Source of the DNA: Kitasatospora sp052076145
Lineage (GTDB): Bacteria > Actinomycetota > Actinomycetes > Streptomycetales > Streptomycetaceae
Assembly: GCF_052076145.1 (NCBI RefSeq)
Contig: NZ_CP197246.1
Location: 310,001-374,000 of the forward strand
Reading direction: 5' to 3'
Length of the DNA stretch: 64,000 nucleotides
Within the stretch, counting starts at the first letter, position 1. Every line of letters starts with the position of its first letter. Positions 43,799 through 55,800 of this stretch are shown in pieces. The position numbers and the translations under genes are program-made. The notes under the pieces are model-generated. The model did not search any database and was not told where the DNA came from. It was given only the letters and a program-made list of their open reading frames with translations.

Positions 43799-45040
43799 CT
43801 ACGGCTTGGGCTCCGGCTGGGTGACGCAGTGGATGCCGCCACCGCCGCCACCGACGGCGTCGATGTTGAGCTGCTCGATCACCCGGCCCGGGAAGAGGCC
43901 GGCCAGCACCGCCTTGGCGGCGGCGTCGGCCCGGGAGTCACCGAACTGGGCGGAGATCACGGCGCCGTTGCAGACGTAGTAGTTGGCGTAGGAGCCGACG
44001 AAGTTGGCGTTGGTCGACCGGATCACGTTGTAGTCGGGGCCGCCGATCTTGGAGACCTGCATCGCGGTCCCCTTCGCGTCGACCGCACCCGACAGGACGG
44101 TGTACTGGCTGATCTCGTCGTTGTACCAGCCGTCGTGCGCGTCGTTCGCGTTCGGCTGCTGGACGAGCCCCTTCCCCTCCGCGAGGAAGCGCGAGGTGGC
44201 GTCGACGTGGTCGCGGGTGATGTCGCCGGAGTCGACGTACCCGTTGAACCAGATCACCTTCGAGGCGCCGTAGGCCGCGCACATCGCGGCGGTGGCCTGG
44301 GCCTCCGTCATGGCGCCGTTGCGGTTGGTGTCGAGGATGCTGCTCCTGGTGGCCATCAGCGTGCCGACGCCGTCGGTCTCGATCGCGCCACCCTCGCTGG
44401 TGAGCCCGGCCGCGGTGAAGGGCACTCCGACGTAGGCGGCGACCTTGGCGGCGACCTGGCTGTCCTTGGTGGAGGTCTGGCGCTTGCCCCAGCCGTTGAA
44501 GTTCAGGCCGATCGCGTCGAGCCCGCCGGCCCCGTTGGTGCGGAAGACCGGGCCGGAGTCGCGCATCCAGCAGTCGTCCACGGGGATGGTCCCGATCACG
44601 GTCACGTTCGGGTTGGTGCAGAGGGACTTCGCCTTCGAGACGCTGGCGGAGTTCGCGCACATGATCACGGGCTCGTACTTCGCGATCGTGTTGGCGATCA
44701 GCGCGATGTTGGCCTGGATCGCCGAGAGGGAGACCGCGCCGCGGCCGCCGCCGCCCCAGATCGCGGTGCTGTCGGGCCAGGCCATCCAGGTGCGGGTGTG
44801 CTGGACGGTGTCGATCGGGACGGCGTACGTCCCGGTGCCGCCGGTGGCGGTCGGGCTGGGCGTCGGGCTGGGGCTGCAACCGGGGGTCACGTCGGCGTGC
44901 GCGACCTGGGACGTGCCACTGTTCGCCGCCCAGACGACGCCCACCGTCGTCGCCCCGGCTATCGCCAGCAGGCTCCGGCGGTCGATCGGTCGCGCGTGGG
45001 CTCTGCCGGACGGGACCTGCCGGTCAGTCTGATCGTTCAT
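43799..45040 (-). CDS. Tat-exported agmatine-deiminase-family enzyme
   Basis: 413 residues. A twin-arginine signal (IDRRSLLAIAGATTVG, about 19-48) sends it out folded. The catalytic domain belongs to the guanidino-group-modifying agmatine/peptidyl-arginine deiminases: WPDSTAIWGG near the start, DDCWMRDSGPVF, LNFNGWG, DITRDHVDA (His) and the C-terminal GGGGIHCVT with the nucleophilic Cys. It may convert extracellular agmatine or another guanidine to its ureido product. GGAGG lies 7 nt before the ATG. It is divergent from a TetR gene with a TetR-type palindrome in between. A paralogue is at 57370-58572. Confidence 0.9.
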   Translation of the reverse strand: MNDQTDRQVPSGRAHARPIDRRSLLAIAGATTVGVVWAANSGTSQVAHADVTPGCSPSPTPSPTATGGTGTYAVPIDTVQHTRTWMAWPDSTAIWGGGGRGAVSLSAIQANIALIANTIAKYEPVIMCANSASVSKAKSLCTNPNVTVIGTIPVDDCWMRDSGPVFRTNGAGGLDAIGLNFNGWGKRQTSTKDSQVAAKVAAYVGVPFTAAGLTSEGGAIETDGVGTLMATRSSILDTNRNGAMTEAQATAAMCAAYGASKVIWFNGYVDSGDITRDHVDATSRFLAEGKGLVQQPNANDAHDGWYNDEISQYTVLSGAVDAKGTAMQVSKIGGPDYNVIRSTNANFVGSYANYYVCNGAVISAQFGDSRADAAAKAVLAGLFPGRVIEQLNIDAVGGGGGGIHCVTQPEPKP

Positions 45041-45099
45041 CTTTCGACCTCCGAGGCGCCTTCGGTGGACAGTCCACCGATTGGGCTGGACGCTATAAC

Positions 45100-45117
45100 T
45101 GACCAAGCGCTCGGTCA
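45100..45117. promoter_or_regulatory. Candidate TetR operator
   Basis: TGACCAAGC and GCTCGGTCA form an 18-bp palindrome with one mismatched pair, centred on AGCGCT. On the minus strand it abuts a TTGACC/TATAGC-like promoter for the deiminase gene. Confidence 0.6.
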
Positions 45118-45140
45118 ATACTTTGCGCGCCTTCATCCCC

Positions 45141-45159
45141 ATCTGACGGATCGTCAGAT
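45141..45159. promoter_or_regulatory. Second palindrome in the divergent interval
   Basis: ATCTGACG and CGTCAGAT are exact 8-bp arms around GAT, 80 bp before the TetR start. It could be a second operator of different sequence or a leader hairpin. Confidence 0.45.
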
Positions 45160-45238
45160 TCAGGGGGTGGGACAGCGCCCTACGGATCTCATCGGAAAGA
45201 TCACCCGCGCTCGGGCACCGACTGACTAGAGTTGGCGC

Positions 45239-45880
45239 GTGGCTACGCACGCGAAGGAAGAACGACTCGTCGACCCCCGGACGGAGACCCCGCCCGTCAG
45301 GTCGCGCGCCTCCGCGAAGGGCGAGCAGACGCGCCTGCGACTGATCGCCGCCGCACGGACGCTACTGGCCGGGGAGGGCGAACTCGGCCCGTTCACCACG
45401 CGTAACGTATCCGCGCTCGCCGGCGTGACCCATGGGATGTGCCACTACCACTTCCAGAACCGGACCGACCTGATCGTGGCGGTGGTCGAGGACATCCGGC
45501 CGGAGTGGATCACCCCGCTGGAGGAGGCTGCCGGCACGGCCGGGCCCTTCGCCGAGCGCGCCGAGCGCGTGATCGGGCTGCTGACCATGCCGGAGGCGAC
45601 CGACCTGGCGCGCATCCACTCCGCCATGCACTGGTTCGCCCTCAACGACGATCGCGTGCGGGAGAGCCTGGAAGGCGAGTACCGGCGCTGGCGGGCCTGC
45701 TTCGTCACGCTGTTCCGGGCACTGGCGGACGAACGCGGCAACGGCCTCGACCCCACGCCGCTCGGCGAAGCCCTGGCCGCCGCCGCCGACGGGCTGGCCG
45801 CGATCCAGTCCCTCGACGCGAACATCGACGCGGAGGCGGTCCTGCGCACCCTCGTCCGCGGGCTCGCGGCCGCGGCGTAG
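45239..45880 (+). CDS. TetR-family repressor
   Basis: 213 residues from a GTG start. The helix-turn-helix (about 28-75) has RLRLIAAARTLLAGEGE and VTHGMCHYHFQNRTDLIVAV, the usual Y-H-F end of the TetR DNA-binding domain. The C-terminal domain is helical. It is divergent from the Tat-exported deiminase and probably represses it and itself through the palindrome at 45100. The ribosome-binding site is weak. Confidence 0.88.
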   Translation: MATHAKEERLVDPRTETPPVRSRASAKGEQTRLRLIAAARTLLAGEGELGPFTTRNVSALAGVTHGMCHYHFQNRTDLIVAVVEDIRPEWITPLEEAAGTAGPFAERAERVIGLLTMPEATDLARIHSAMHWFALNDDRVRESLEGEYRRWRACFVTLFRALADERGNGLDPTPLGEALAAAADGLAAIQSLDANIDAEAVLRTLVRGLAAAA

Positions 45881-45922
45881 GCGGACCGGCACAGGCGGAC
45901 CGGCACAGGCGGACCGGGGCAC
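45879..45922. repeat. Short tandem repeat after the TetR gene
   Basis: The 14-bp unit AGGCGGACCGGCAC occurs almost three times. It starts in the last codon of the TetR gene. A simple slippage repeat is the likeliest explanation. Confidence 0.8.
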
Positions 45923-46020
45923 AGACAGGCCAGGGTGCAGGCAGGCCAGGCCCCGAACGAGCCGGGAGCCACGGAGGGGGCAGAGGCGTCAGGTCCGGCT
46001 CTCGCCCCCCGGCACCGGGG

Positions 46021-46491
46021 CTACTCGGCGGCGGAGCACTTGCTGAGCGCCGTGACAGCGCTCTGGACCTCGCCCGGCAGGGTCTTCATGTCGGGGCTCT
46101 GGTTGTTCTTCGCGCTGTCGGCCAGCTTCTGGTAGACGGCGCCGAGTTGCTTGGCGGCGGCCTTCGCCTCGGGGTTCTTGATCTGCTCGGCGTCGGCCGT
46201 GAACTGGCCGGAGATCTGCTGGAGGTCCGCCGTCGCCTTCGCCTTGTCCTTGGCGTCGGCGGTGATCTTCTTGCCCGCATCGGTGATGTGGTTCATGGTC
46301 GCCCGGCACGGGCCGCCCGCGCCCAGCGCGGTGGGCTGCGCCCCGGCGGGGGCGGTGGTGGAGACTGCGGCCGCGGTGGCCTTTTCGGCGGAATTCGAAG
46401 CGGTGGAGGAGCAGCCCACGGCGCCCAGCAGAACGGCCGCCGCGAGTGCGAATGCGGACATGCCGCGGCCCTGGGTCCGTACGTTCACCAT
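46021..46491 (-). CDS. Small secreted lipoprotein
   Basis: 156 residues. A signal peptide ends in the lipobox LLGAVGC. The mature part has a Thr/Ala linker and a helical, Lys/Ala-rich domain with one Cys near its start and one near its end. GGGAG lies 7 nt before the ATG; upstream in-frame ATGs are less well placed. Outer-face attachment is expected. Function unknown. It is divergent from the giant toxin gene. Confidence 0.75.
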   Translation of the reverse strand: MVNVRTQGRGMSAFALAAAVLLGAVGCSSTASNSAEKATAAAVSTTAPAGAQPTALGAGGPCRATMNHITDAGKKITADAKDKAKATADLQQISGQFTADAEQIKNPEAKAAAKQLGAVYQKLADSAKNNQSPDMKTLPGEVQSAVTALSKCSAAE

Positions 46492-46849
46492 GGAGTTGCT
46501 CCCCGTTATTCCAGCCATGACAAGCGATGAGTCGGCGCAGTTGATCACAGTCCGCGCGATCGGTCAACCGGCGGTCAATTCCGGGCCGCCGGGGAGCGTC
46601 CGGAACGCTGATGACTGTCCGTCAGGCTGCCTGTGAGCTGCAGGGGAACCGAATAGCAGGGTTTGGGCGGACCATTGCCCGCTGATGACCGGATGCTGTA
46701 GCTTTCGCTCGCTTCATGATCTATATCGGGTGTCTCCGTACGGGCGGCGAGACTCCAACGGGCCCGCACGCACGGCTGATTCGGCCGTGGGTGCGCTCTG
46801 TCCTGCGCGAGTGCACGGCGCCCTGGGCGGGGCTCACAGAGGGCGGACT
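46492..46849. other. Divergent interval upstream of the giant toxin gene
   Basis: 358 bp. It should contain promoters for the lipoprotein and the toxin. An open frame continues upstream of the toxin start but encodes Cys/Arg/Gly-rich sequence before the signal peptide, so I treat it as untranslated. No clear operator is seen. Confidence 0.35.
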
Positions 46850-49800
46850 GTGTTCTCTCAACGAACGAGTCGAATACGGGCTGCTTCGCGTACGGCCGCA
46901 ACTGCGGTCGTGCTCGCGATGACGGCCTCACTGGTTTCGACGACGATGGGGGCGGCCCACGCCGCCCCGGTGGTGCGTACTGACGCGACCCCACCCCCGG
47001 CCGGCCAGCCGGACCTGCAGACGCGGGTGAAGGCCATGACCGACGCGGAGGCGGCCCGGCGCAACCTGGCCATCCTGGCGAACGCGATGCACGCGGGCGG
47101 GCCCGCGATGAAGTCCGGCGCGGGCACCTTGCTGGCGTCCGACAACCCCGGCCCGTGGCCGGGCTGGGCGCTCTTCCTCGGCTCGGACTCGGCCGACAAC
47201 GTGCAGCCCGCCTCGGGCAACTCGTCCGACCGCAGCCGCTCGGCCGGTCTCGACCAGGGCATCACCGCGGTGGTGCAGAGCGCCCAGGCGACGATGTCCA
47301 ACGGGCAGCTGCACGTCGGCATGCTGACTCGCGACGGCAAGCTCTACGACCGGGTGCGCTTCCCGAACGGTGACTGGTCCGGCCCGCTGCTGATCAACGG
47401 CGACGCGCACAACACCGGCTTCGCCGAGGCCGCGCTGCCCAACGGAGAGCTGCACTTCTCGCTGCTCTCCGACGACGGCACGGTGCGGGACTACACGTAC
47501 CAGCCCGGTGACTACCCGGGCTACTACATGCTCGGGATGGCCACCGGCAGCGTGCTCTTCGACGCGCTGCCCGGCAAGGTGAAGGGCATCGCCAGCGTCG
47601 GCCTGCCCAACAACGACCTGCACCTGGAGCTGCTGACCGCCGACGGCAAGGTCTCCACCGATGTGCGGCACAGCGGTAGTTGGTCGGGTGTCACGACGGC
47701 CGACAGCGGCACCGTGCCGAGCACGGCCGTCTCCGCGGTGGCCACCGCCAACGGCGAGGTGCGGCTGGAGCTGGTCGGCAACGACAAGAAGCTCCGGGAG
47801 AAGACCCGGAAGACGGACGGCAGCTACACGGCCACCACGGTGGTCGACGGCTCCGGCACGGTGAAGGCCGTCTCGGCCGTCGCGGTGCCCAACGCGCTGC
47901 CGCACGTCGCCACGCTGGCCACCACCGGTACGGTTGCCGACTTCGCCCTTCAGGCGAACGGCAGTTGGACGAAGACGGCGGTCACCACCCAGCACGCCAC
48001 CGCGCTCTCGCTCGGTGCGCTGAGCACCGGCGAGGTGCAGCTGGACGTCTCGGCCGACGACGGCCGACTGTGGACCACCAGCCGCTCCACCGGCGGTAGT
48101 TGGGGCGCCGGCTATGTCATCGACGGCGCCTTCGGACGGACCAAGGACATCGAGCTGGCCGCTGCGGCCAACGGTGACCTGGACATCCTGAGCCTCGCCG
48201 ACGACGGCACCGTCTGGCTGCGCGTCCGCCGCAAGGACGCCACCACCTGGCAGAGCAGCGTCAGCGGCAACGTCCTGGTGGACGCCTCGCGCCACGCCCG
48301 TGCGATCGGCGCGGCCGCCGCCGCCAACGGCGACGTGCACGCGCTGGTACTCGGGGACGACAACATCGTCCGCGACATCGTCGGTCACCCGAACGGCAGT
48401 TGGGACGCCCCCGTGGTGGCCGACCCGACGGGTACCGCCCGCGCGATCGCCGCGACGGCCACGGCCAACGGCGAGGTCCACCTCGCCACACTCAAGGCCG
48501 ACGGCACCGTCCAGGACACCGTCCGCGCCGCCAACGGCACCTGGAGCGCCCAGCCGGTGACGGCGCCGCACGCCAAGGGCCTGGCCGTCGCGGCCACCCC
48601 GAACGGCGAGCTGCACCTCGCGGTGCTCGGCGACGACACCAAGGTGTGGGACGTCCTCCGCAAGGCAGACGGCAGTTGGACCGCCGCCGTGCTCGCCGAC
48701 GGCAAGCACAGCACCCGGCAGATCGCCGCCGCCGGTGGGCCGGACAACGCGCTGCACCTGGTCGCGCTCGACGCCGACGGCGCCGCCTGGGACAACCTCC
48801 GTAAGGCGGACGGCAGTTGGTCGCCGAACACGGCCCAGTACGGCTACATCGACCCGCACACGACCTCCGTCTCGGTGGCCGTCCAGGGCAACGGTGACCT
48901 GCACGTCAACCAGCTGATGGTGCCCGCCACCCCGAGTGCCGCCGCCACCGACTCCGCCGACGCGCAGGCGGCCGGCGGCGTCCGGGATGCCCGGGACGCC
49001 GGCCTGAGCCTGTTCTTCTCCGCGTACGGGACGACCGGCAGCGGCCCGATGCCGCAGTACGACACCGACGTCACCAACTTCATGTCGGTGAACGGCGTCA
49101 ACTCCCGTGACAACACGGCCCTCCAGCAGCTCCCGGCGCCGCCCAAGGCGAGCCAGGCGGCGCAGGACAAGGTGGACGTGATCGTCCAGGAGCTGATCGC
49201 CTCGTACGGCGGCACCGACCCGTACGGCATCTACACGATGCTGGGCGCGAGCGCCAAGAACGGCTCGACCGACGACGTCCGCCGGTTCATCCAGTACCAC
49301 GGCATCCCGACCGCCGCTCCCGTCAAGGGCACCCCGGAGTTCCGGATCGAGGTGGAGGCGATGAAGGCCCGCTGGGCCAGTGGTGACGTCTCCAACCCGC
49401 TGGACTGGCAGAACGTCATGGTGGAGGTGGAGGAGACCGCCTCCACCGAGTGGCTCGCCGAGCAGGCCGCACAGGCCCAGCCGCGTGCCACCGTCCTGAC
49501 CTCCGAGGTGCAGTCGCTGACGGCGCTGCAGGCCGGGACGGAGGCGATGCACGAGGCGCTCGGCTACGGCTGGGCCGCCGGCCAGATCCTCAAGTGGCAG
49601 GCCAACCCGACGAAGCGCACCAACCAGTCGGCGCCGCGCACCGACGCGCAGGCCACCGCCGACCTGGCGGCGATCAAGGCGCTGGTCACCGCCCAGGCCG
49701 TGATCGCCCGCAAGGCGGCGAACGACGCGAAGACGGCCGCCGACAAGGTGGCTCCGGCGCTGGCCGCCGGTGACAAGATCGCGGACGACAACGGGGTGCC

Positions 49801-52800
49801 GCGCGGACGCGGCATGACCTACGCCGTGCAGTCCGGGCAGGTCGCCCGTGCCTCGGCCGCCGCCGCGCTCGCCACCGCCAACGCCCTCGACACCGCCGTC
49901 GCCGCGGTCGGCGCCACTGCGGCCGACAGCGCGACGGTGCTCGCCAACGCGCAGGCCCAGGCCGCTGCCGCCCGTGCGCAGTTCCTGCGCCAGTCGGCCC
50001 AGGACAGTGCGGCCCGTGCGGCCGACCTGGCCGCGAGTGCCAAGACCCGCGCCGACCTGGCTGCCAAGGCCGCCGCCGACGTCGCCACCGCGAAGGGCCA
50101 GGCCGTCCAGGCCCAGGCCGACGCGACGGCGGCCGGTGACCGGGCGAAGACGGCCGCCACCAACGCCGCCGCCGAGCGGCAGAACGCCGCGAATGCCAAG
50201 GCCGAGGCCGAGACGCAGCGCAACAACGCGAAGGCCGCGCTGAGCGCCGCGCTCGACAAGTCGAAGGTCTCCGGCGACAAGCGGGCCAAGTCCCAGACCG
50301 CCACCGGCGACGCCACCACCAAGGCGGCCGCTGCCAAGGACGCCGCCGACCGGGCCGCCACCGCGCGGACCACAGCCGCCGTCGCCCAGCAGCAGAAGGA
50401 CGTCGCCGCCGCGAAGGCCCAGGCCCTGGCCGCCGCCGCGGTGGCCGCCCAGGGCACCGCCTCGGCCGCCGACGCGAAGGCCGCCGCCGATGCGGCCGCC
50501 ACGGCCGCCGCCCAGGCGGCGACGGCTGCCGACCAGGCCCAGGCTCAGGCGAAGACCGCCACCGACACGGCCGTGGCCGCCCGCCAGGCGGCCACCGAGT
50601 CGGCTGCGGCTGCCGCACGGGCGACCGCGTGGGCGGCGGACGCCGACGCGAACGCGCTGATCAGCTACTCCGCCGCGATGACCGCCGAGGCCGCTTCGGC
50701 CGCCGCGATCGCCAAGGCCCAGACGGCGGCGACCAACGCGACCAAGGCGGCGGGTGACTCCTCGCAGGCCGCCCAGGCCTCGATGGCGGCCAACGCCAAG
50801 GTCGTCGCGGCCGCGCAGCAGGTGGACACGGCCGTCGCGGCCGCCGCCACCGCCGCCGGTCAGGCCTACGCCGCCGGTCAGGCCGCCGACACCGCCCGGG
50901 ACGCCGCAGCCGCGGTGACCGCCCCGGCGAACACGGCGATCGCGCTGGGCACGCCGTTCGCGCAGACCGACTCCTCGGCCGGTCTCGCGGTGGTCGCCTC
51001 CCAGAGCGCGATGACGCTCGCTCAGCAGCAGACCGCCGTGGCCGACGCCGCTGCGGCGCAGGCCGTTGCCGCAGCGGCAGCCGCGAAGGCGGCCGCCGAC
51101 AAGGCGACCGGCGACGGGAAGCTCGCGGCGCAGGCAGCTGCCGACGCGGCGGACTCCGCCGCCAAGGCCGCCGCCTCCGCCGACGCGGCGCAGAAGTCCT
51201 CCGCCCAGGCCGCCTCGGACGCCGCCGCCACGAAGGCCGCCGCCACCGCGACGGCTGCTGCCGACGCCCAGGCGCAGGCCCAGGCGCAGGCGGCTTCGCA
51301 GTCCGCGACGGCTGCTGCCGCCGACTCCCAGGCCGCGGCGGCCGCCGCGACCGCCGGGGAGAAGGACGCCGCTGCCGCTGCCGCGACGGCCGCCTCGGCC
51401 GATGCCGACGCCAAGTCGGCGCGCGGCATCTCGGACCAGGCAGCGGCCAAGGCCACGGCGGCGGAGCAGTCCGCCGCCAGTGCCAAGGACGACGCGGCGA
51501 AGGCGGAGCAGTCCGCCTCGGCCGCCGAGGAGCAGCTGCGCAAGGACGAGGCCGCGCTCGCCGCCCAGGTCGCCGCCGCCCAGGCAGCGGCCCAGGCCCG
51601 GCACGACCTGGACGCCCGAGCCAAGATCATGGAGCAGCAGGCCCAGATCCGGGTCGGCCGCGCCAATCTCGCGTACCTGCTGCACGTCGGCGGGGTCGCG
51701 GCCAAAACGCTGGCCACCACCCGGCTCGCCGGGCCCGGCCAGCCGAACCAGTCGCTCTTCATGGACAAGGGCGCCTGGGACGCCTGGGACGCCGACGTCA
51801 AGACCGCGCGGGACATGGCGGACGGGATGTTCCAGCGCACCTGGGAGCGTCAGGGCACGGTCTGGAAGTACTTCACCAACGATTTCGCCGTCCTGGAGCC
51901 GGTGTACGACACCGCTGTCACCAAGCAGCTCGACCCGGGCTACGTGTACCAGCGGATCGGCCGGGTGGCCGGGTACGGCGGCAACGCCGATGTCCCGCAG
52001 GCCAGCCAGGCCGCGCAGGACCGCGTCACCCAGATCCTGAAGGACAAGATCGCCGCCGGTGACCCGTACGGGTGGTGGACGATCATGCTGAACACGCCGC
52101 AGACGCGGGGTTCGGCGGACGACGCCCGGCGGTTCATCCAGTACAACGGCTACCCGACCGTCGCCCCCGAGAAGGGCACGGCCGAGTTCCGCCTCGAGGT
52201 CGAGAGCCTGAAGACCCGTTGGGCCTCGGGTGACGCGACCAACCCGCAGGACCCGAACCAGGTGATGGTCGAGGTCGAGGAGACCGCCTCGGCCGAGTGG
52301 GAGGCCGAGTACGCCGCCCAGGGTCAGCAGCGCACCGACATCGCCAACGCCGAGATCCAGGCGCTGACGGCGCTCCAGTCGAGCGCGGTGGCGATGCACG
52401 ACGCGCTGGGCAACGCGTGGGTGGCCAAGAACCTGATGGACGCCCAGGCCGACCCGCTCAGCGCCTGGAACGTCTTCATCAAGGACTGGCCGACCACGAT
52501 GGGCGGGAACTTCTCGTCCGACGGCAAGCCGGTCTCGCTCACCGACGACCTCGCCGCCGTGAAGCGCGCGGTCGACGGGCTGTCGGCGACGGCGACGCAG
52601 AACGCGGCGGCCGCGCAGGCGGCCGACGACAAGGCGTCGGCCGCCGTGACGGCAGCCGGGCAGACGGCCGCCGCCGGTGGCCTGCCCTCCGGCCGCGGTC
52701 TGTCGTACGCGGTCGAGTCGGCGCAGGTGGTCAAGGCCGCGGCCGCCGCCACCCAGGCGACGGCACTGGCCATGCGGACGGCCGTCGCCGCGACCAACGC

Positions 52801-55800
52801 CACCGTCGCGGACAGCGGCGCCCTGCTTGCCAACGCCAGTGCCCAGGCGCACGCCGCCCGCGCCGCCTTCCTGCGCGCGACCGCGCAGGACGACGCGCAG
52901 AAGGCGGCGGCCGACGCCGTCGCCGCGCAGGACAAGGCGGACGCGGCGGCGACGGCAGCAGCCATCGCCGCCCACGACAAGGCGACCATCGTCCCGCTGG
53001 AGGCGAGCTCGAAGGACGCTGCGGCCCGCGCCAAGGCGGCTGCCGCCACGGCCGAGACCGAGCGGGCCAACGCGGCCGCCGCTCGGGCCACGGCCGACAC
53101 CCAGCGGGGTGTCGCGGCGGCGGCCAACGCCGACGCGCAGACGAAGGCCGCCGCAGCGGCGGACAGCGAGGCCGCAGCGGCCTCGGAGGCCCACCGGGCC
53201 GATCAGGACGACCAGACGGCGCAGCAGTCGGCGACGGATGCCGCCGCCGCGCGGTCCAGGGCGGACGACGCGCGGAAGGTGATGGACGCGGCCCGTGCCA
53301 AGTCCGCCGCCGCCGACGCGGCGGCCGCGGCCGCCGTCGGTACCAGTGCCGCCGGGGACGCCGCGACTGCGGCCAAGCAGGCCAGGCTGGACGCCAACGC
53401 GGCCGCGCTCGCGGCCGACCAGGCGAACACCGACGCCAACAACGCGAGCGACGCCGCAGTCGCGGCCCGCTCCGCGGCGACCGTCAGCAGTGCGGCTGCC
53501 GCCAAGTCCTCGGCGGCAGCCAGGACGGCGGATTCGGCGGCGGCGACGACCCGGGCCAACGCCGCCCAGGGCGACGCCCTCGCGGCCGAGGCGATCGACC
53601 AGGCCGGAGTCGCCAAGCAGAACTCCGACGCCGCCAACGTCCTCGCCAAGTCCGCTGCGAAGGAGTCGGCCGACGCCAAGGCGGCGGCCGACGGTGCGAA
53701 GAAGGAGGCCGACGGGGCTGTCTCGGACAGCGCCACCGCCTCCGGGCAGGCCTACGCGGCCTCCCAGCAGGCGGAGATCGCGCGTGACACCGCGAACGCG
53801 GTGTCGGCCCCGGCCGACCAGGCGATCGAGCTCGGCATCACGTTCGCGGCGACCGACGCGACGGCCGGTCTCGCGGTCGCCGTCGCTGACACCTCGATGA
53901 CCCTGGCGCAGCAGGAGGCGGTCGTCGCCGACCTCCGCGCCACGGAGGCGGCAGCCTTCGCGGCGGCGGCCCAGGACGCGGCCAACCGGGCGACCGGGGA
54001 CGCGAAGCTCGCGGCCCAGGCAGCGGCGGACGCGGCGGCCTCGGCCGCCAAGGCCTCCCGCGCGGCGTCGAACGCCCTGAAGTCGGCGGCCCAGGCGGCT
54101 GCGGACGCGAAGGACGTCAAGGCGGTCTCGGAGCGCCTGGACGCGATCAACATGCAGGCCGAGGGCGACGCGTGGAAGGCCGACCAGTCGGCCGCGTCGG
54201 CCCAGAACGAGGCGGCGGCCGCCCGCGCGGCGGCCACCGACAGTGAGAAGGACGCGGGCGCGGCCCGGACGGCGGCCACCGCCGCCCGGAGCTCGGCGGA
54301 CAATGCGGCGACCTCGGCGGACAACGCCCAGGCATCCGCGGACTCGGCCCAGCAGGCCGCCACCACCGCCCAGGGCGACGCGGACGAGGCGGCGAAGATC
54401 GCCGAGGGCGTCACGCAGATGGAGCAGAACCCGCCGGCCCCGGACTCGAAGCCGATGGACCCGGACCTGCCCGGTCTGTACGTCGAGCCGCTCGACCTGA
54501 AGCAGGACGGCCAGGCCACCGGCAACTGCGACATCTCCACCAAGATCGGCCACTGCAACCTGCCGGCGGACATCCACATCTACGGCACCGGGATGCTCTA
54601 CCTGGTGACGTGCGATCAGCCCAACGCCACGGCGGCGGCCTGCATCGCGACGGGGAAGTACAACAAGGACTTCCTCAGCAAGGTCCCGATCGACTACCGG
54701 GACCACCAGGTCCTGGACATCAACGTCTGGGAGTTCGACAAGAACTTCGTGAAGACGTTCGCGTACGGCATGGTCAGCGACTTCGTCGGCTGCTACAAGC
54801 ACTTCGACCCGACGAGCAGGGACTGCCTCTGGGCGTTCGGCTCGCTGGTCGTCCCGGCCGCGCTCAAGGTGGCGTACCGGGGCGCGATGACGCTGCGGGC
54901 CGCCATGGTGATCGGTGACATGGTCGGCGCGGAGGCAGGGCTCAACATCCTGACCCAGGCCGCCAAGAACGCCGTGATCGACGCGGTGGCACTGAACCGG
55001 CTGCGGGCCGCTGCGGTACTGGCCTGGATCAGGGAGTTCCCGGAGAAGGCAGCCGCCTGTGTGCTGCCGTTCGCCAAGCTGCACAGCTTCCAGGCCGGCA
55101 CACCCGTCCTGATGGCGGACGGGTCCACCAAGCCGATCCAGGACATCGTGGTCGGGGACGTGGTGGCCGGCGCCCCCGGCGGCGGCCGCCTGGAGCAGCA
55201 CCCGGTGGTGCACACCTTCGCCACCTACACGGACACCGACTTCACCGATCTGACGGTGAGTACGCCGGACGGTCCGCACCGGATCACGGGGACGCAGAAC
55301 CACCCGTACTACGACGTGACCCGTGGGGCGTTCGTCGACGCCGCCGCCCTCGCCGTCGGCGACCGGCTCCAGAGTGCCGACTCGGCCGCGCTGGTGACGG
55401 TGCTGTCGGTGCGCAACTACGTCTCCGCGATGCCGACGTTCGACCTGACCGTCGACTCGCTGCACACGTACTATGTGGTCGCGGGTGGCACCGCGGTGCT
55501 GGTGCACAACGCCGAGGACCCGAACTGCGGGCTGGACCTCGCGAAGCTCCTGATCGACGACAACCACATCTGGGAGGGCCACACCCCCGAAGGCCCGAAC
55601 CTCGACGTGACCAAGACCGAGTACCTGCCGGGCACGACCCCGCAGAGCCGGGCGGCGTTCATCCGGACCGTCCTCGCGAAGGGCAAGCAGGTCTTCGACA
55701 CCTCGAACAGGGACGGCGAGGTCTGGGAGTACAAGTTCCTCGACGAGGAGGGCAAGCCCAAGGTGATCGGCAAGACCCGGAACGCTGACCCGAACAAGGT

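Noticed and set aside
45879..45922. Possible CRISPR-like repeat
   Set aside because: The units are 14 bp and contiguous without spacers, so it is a plain tandem repeat.
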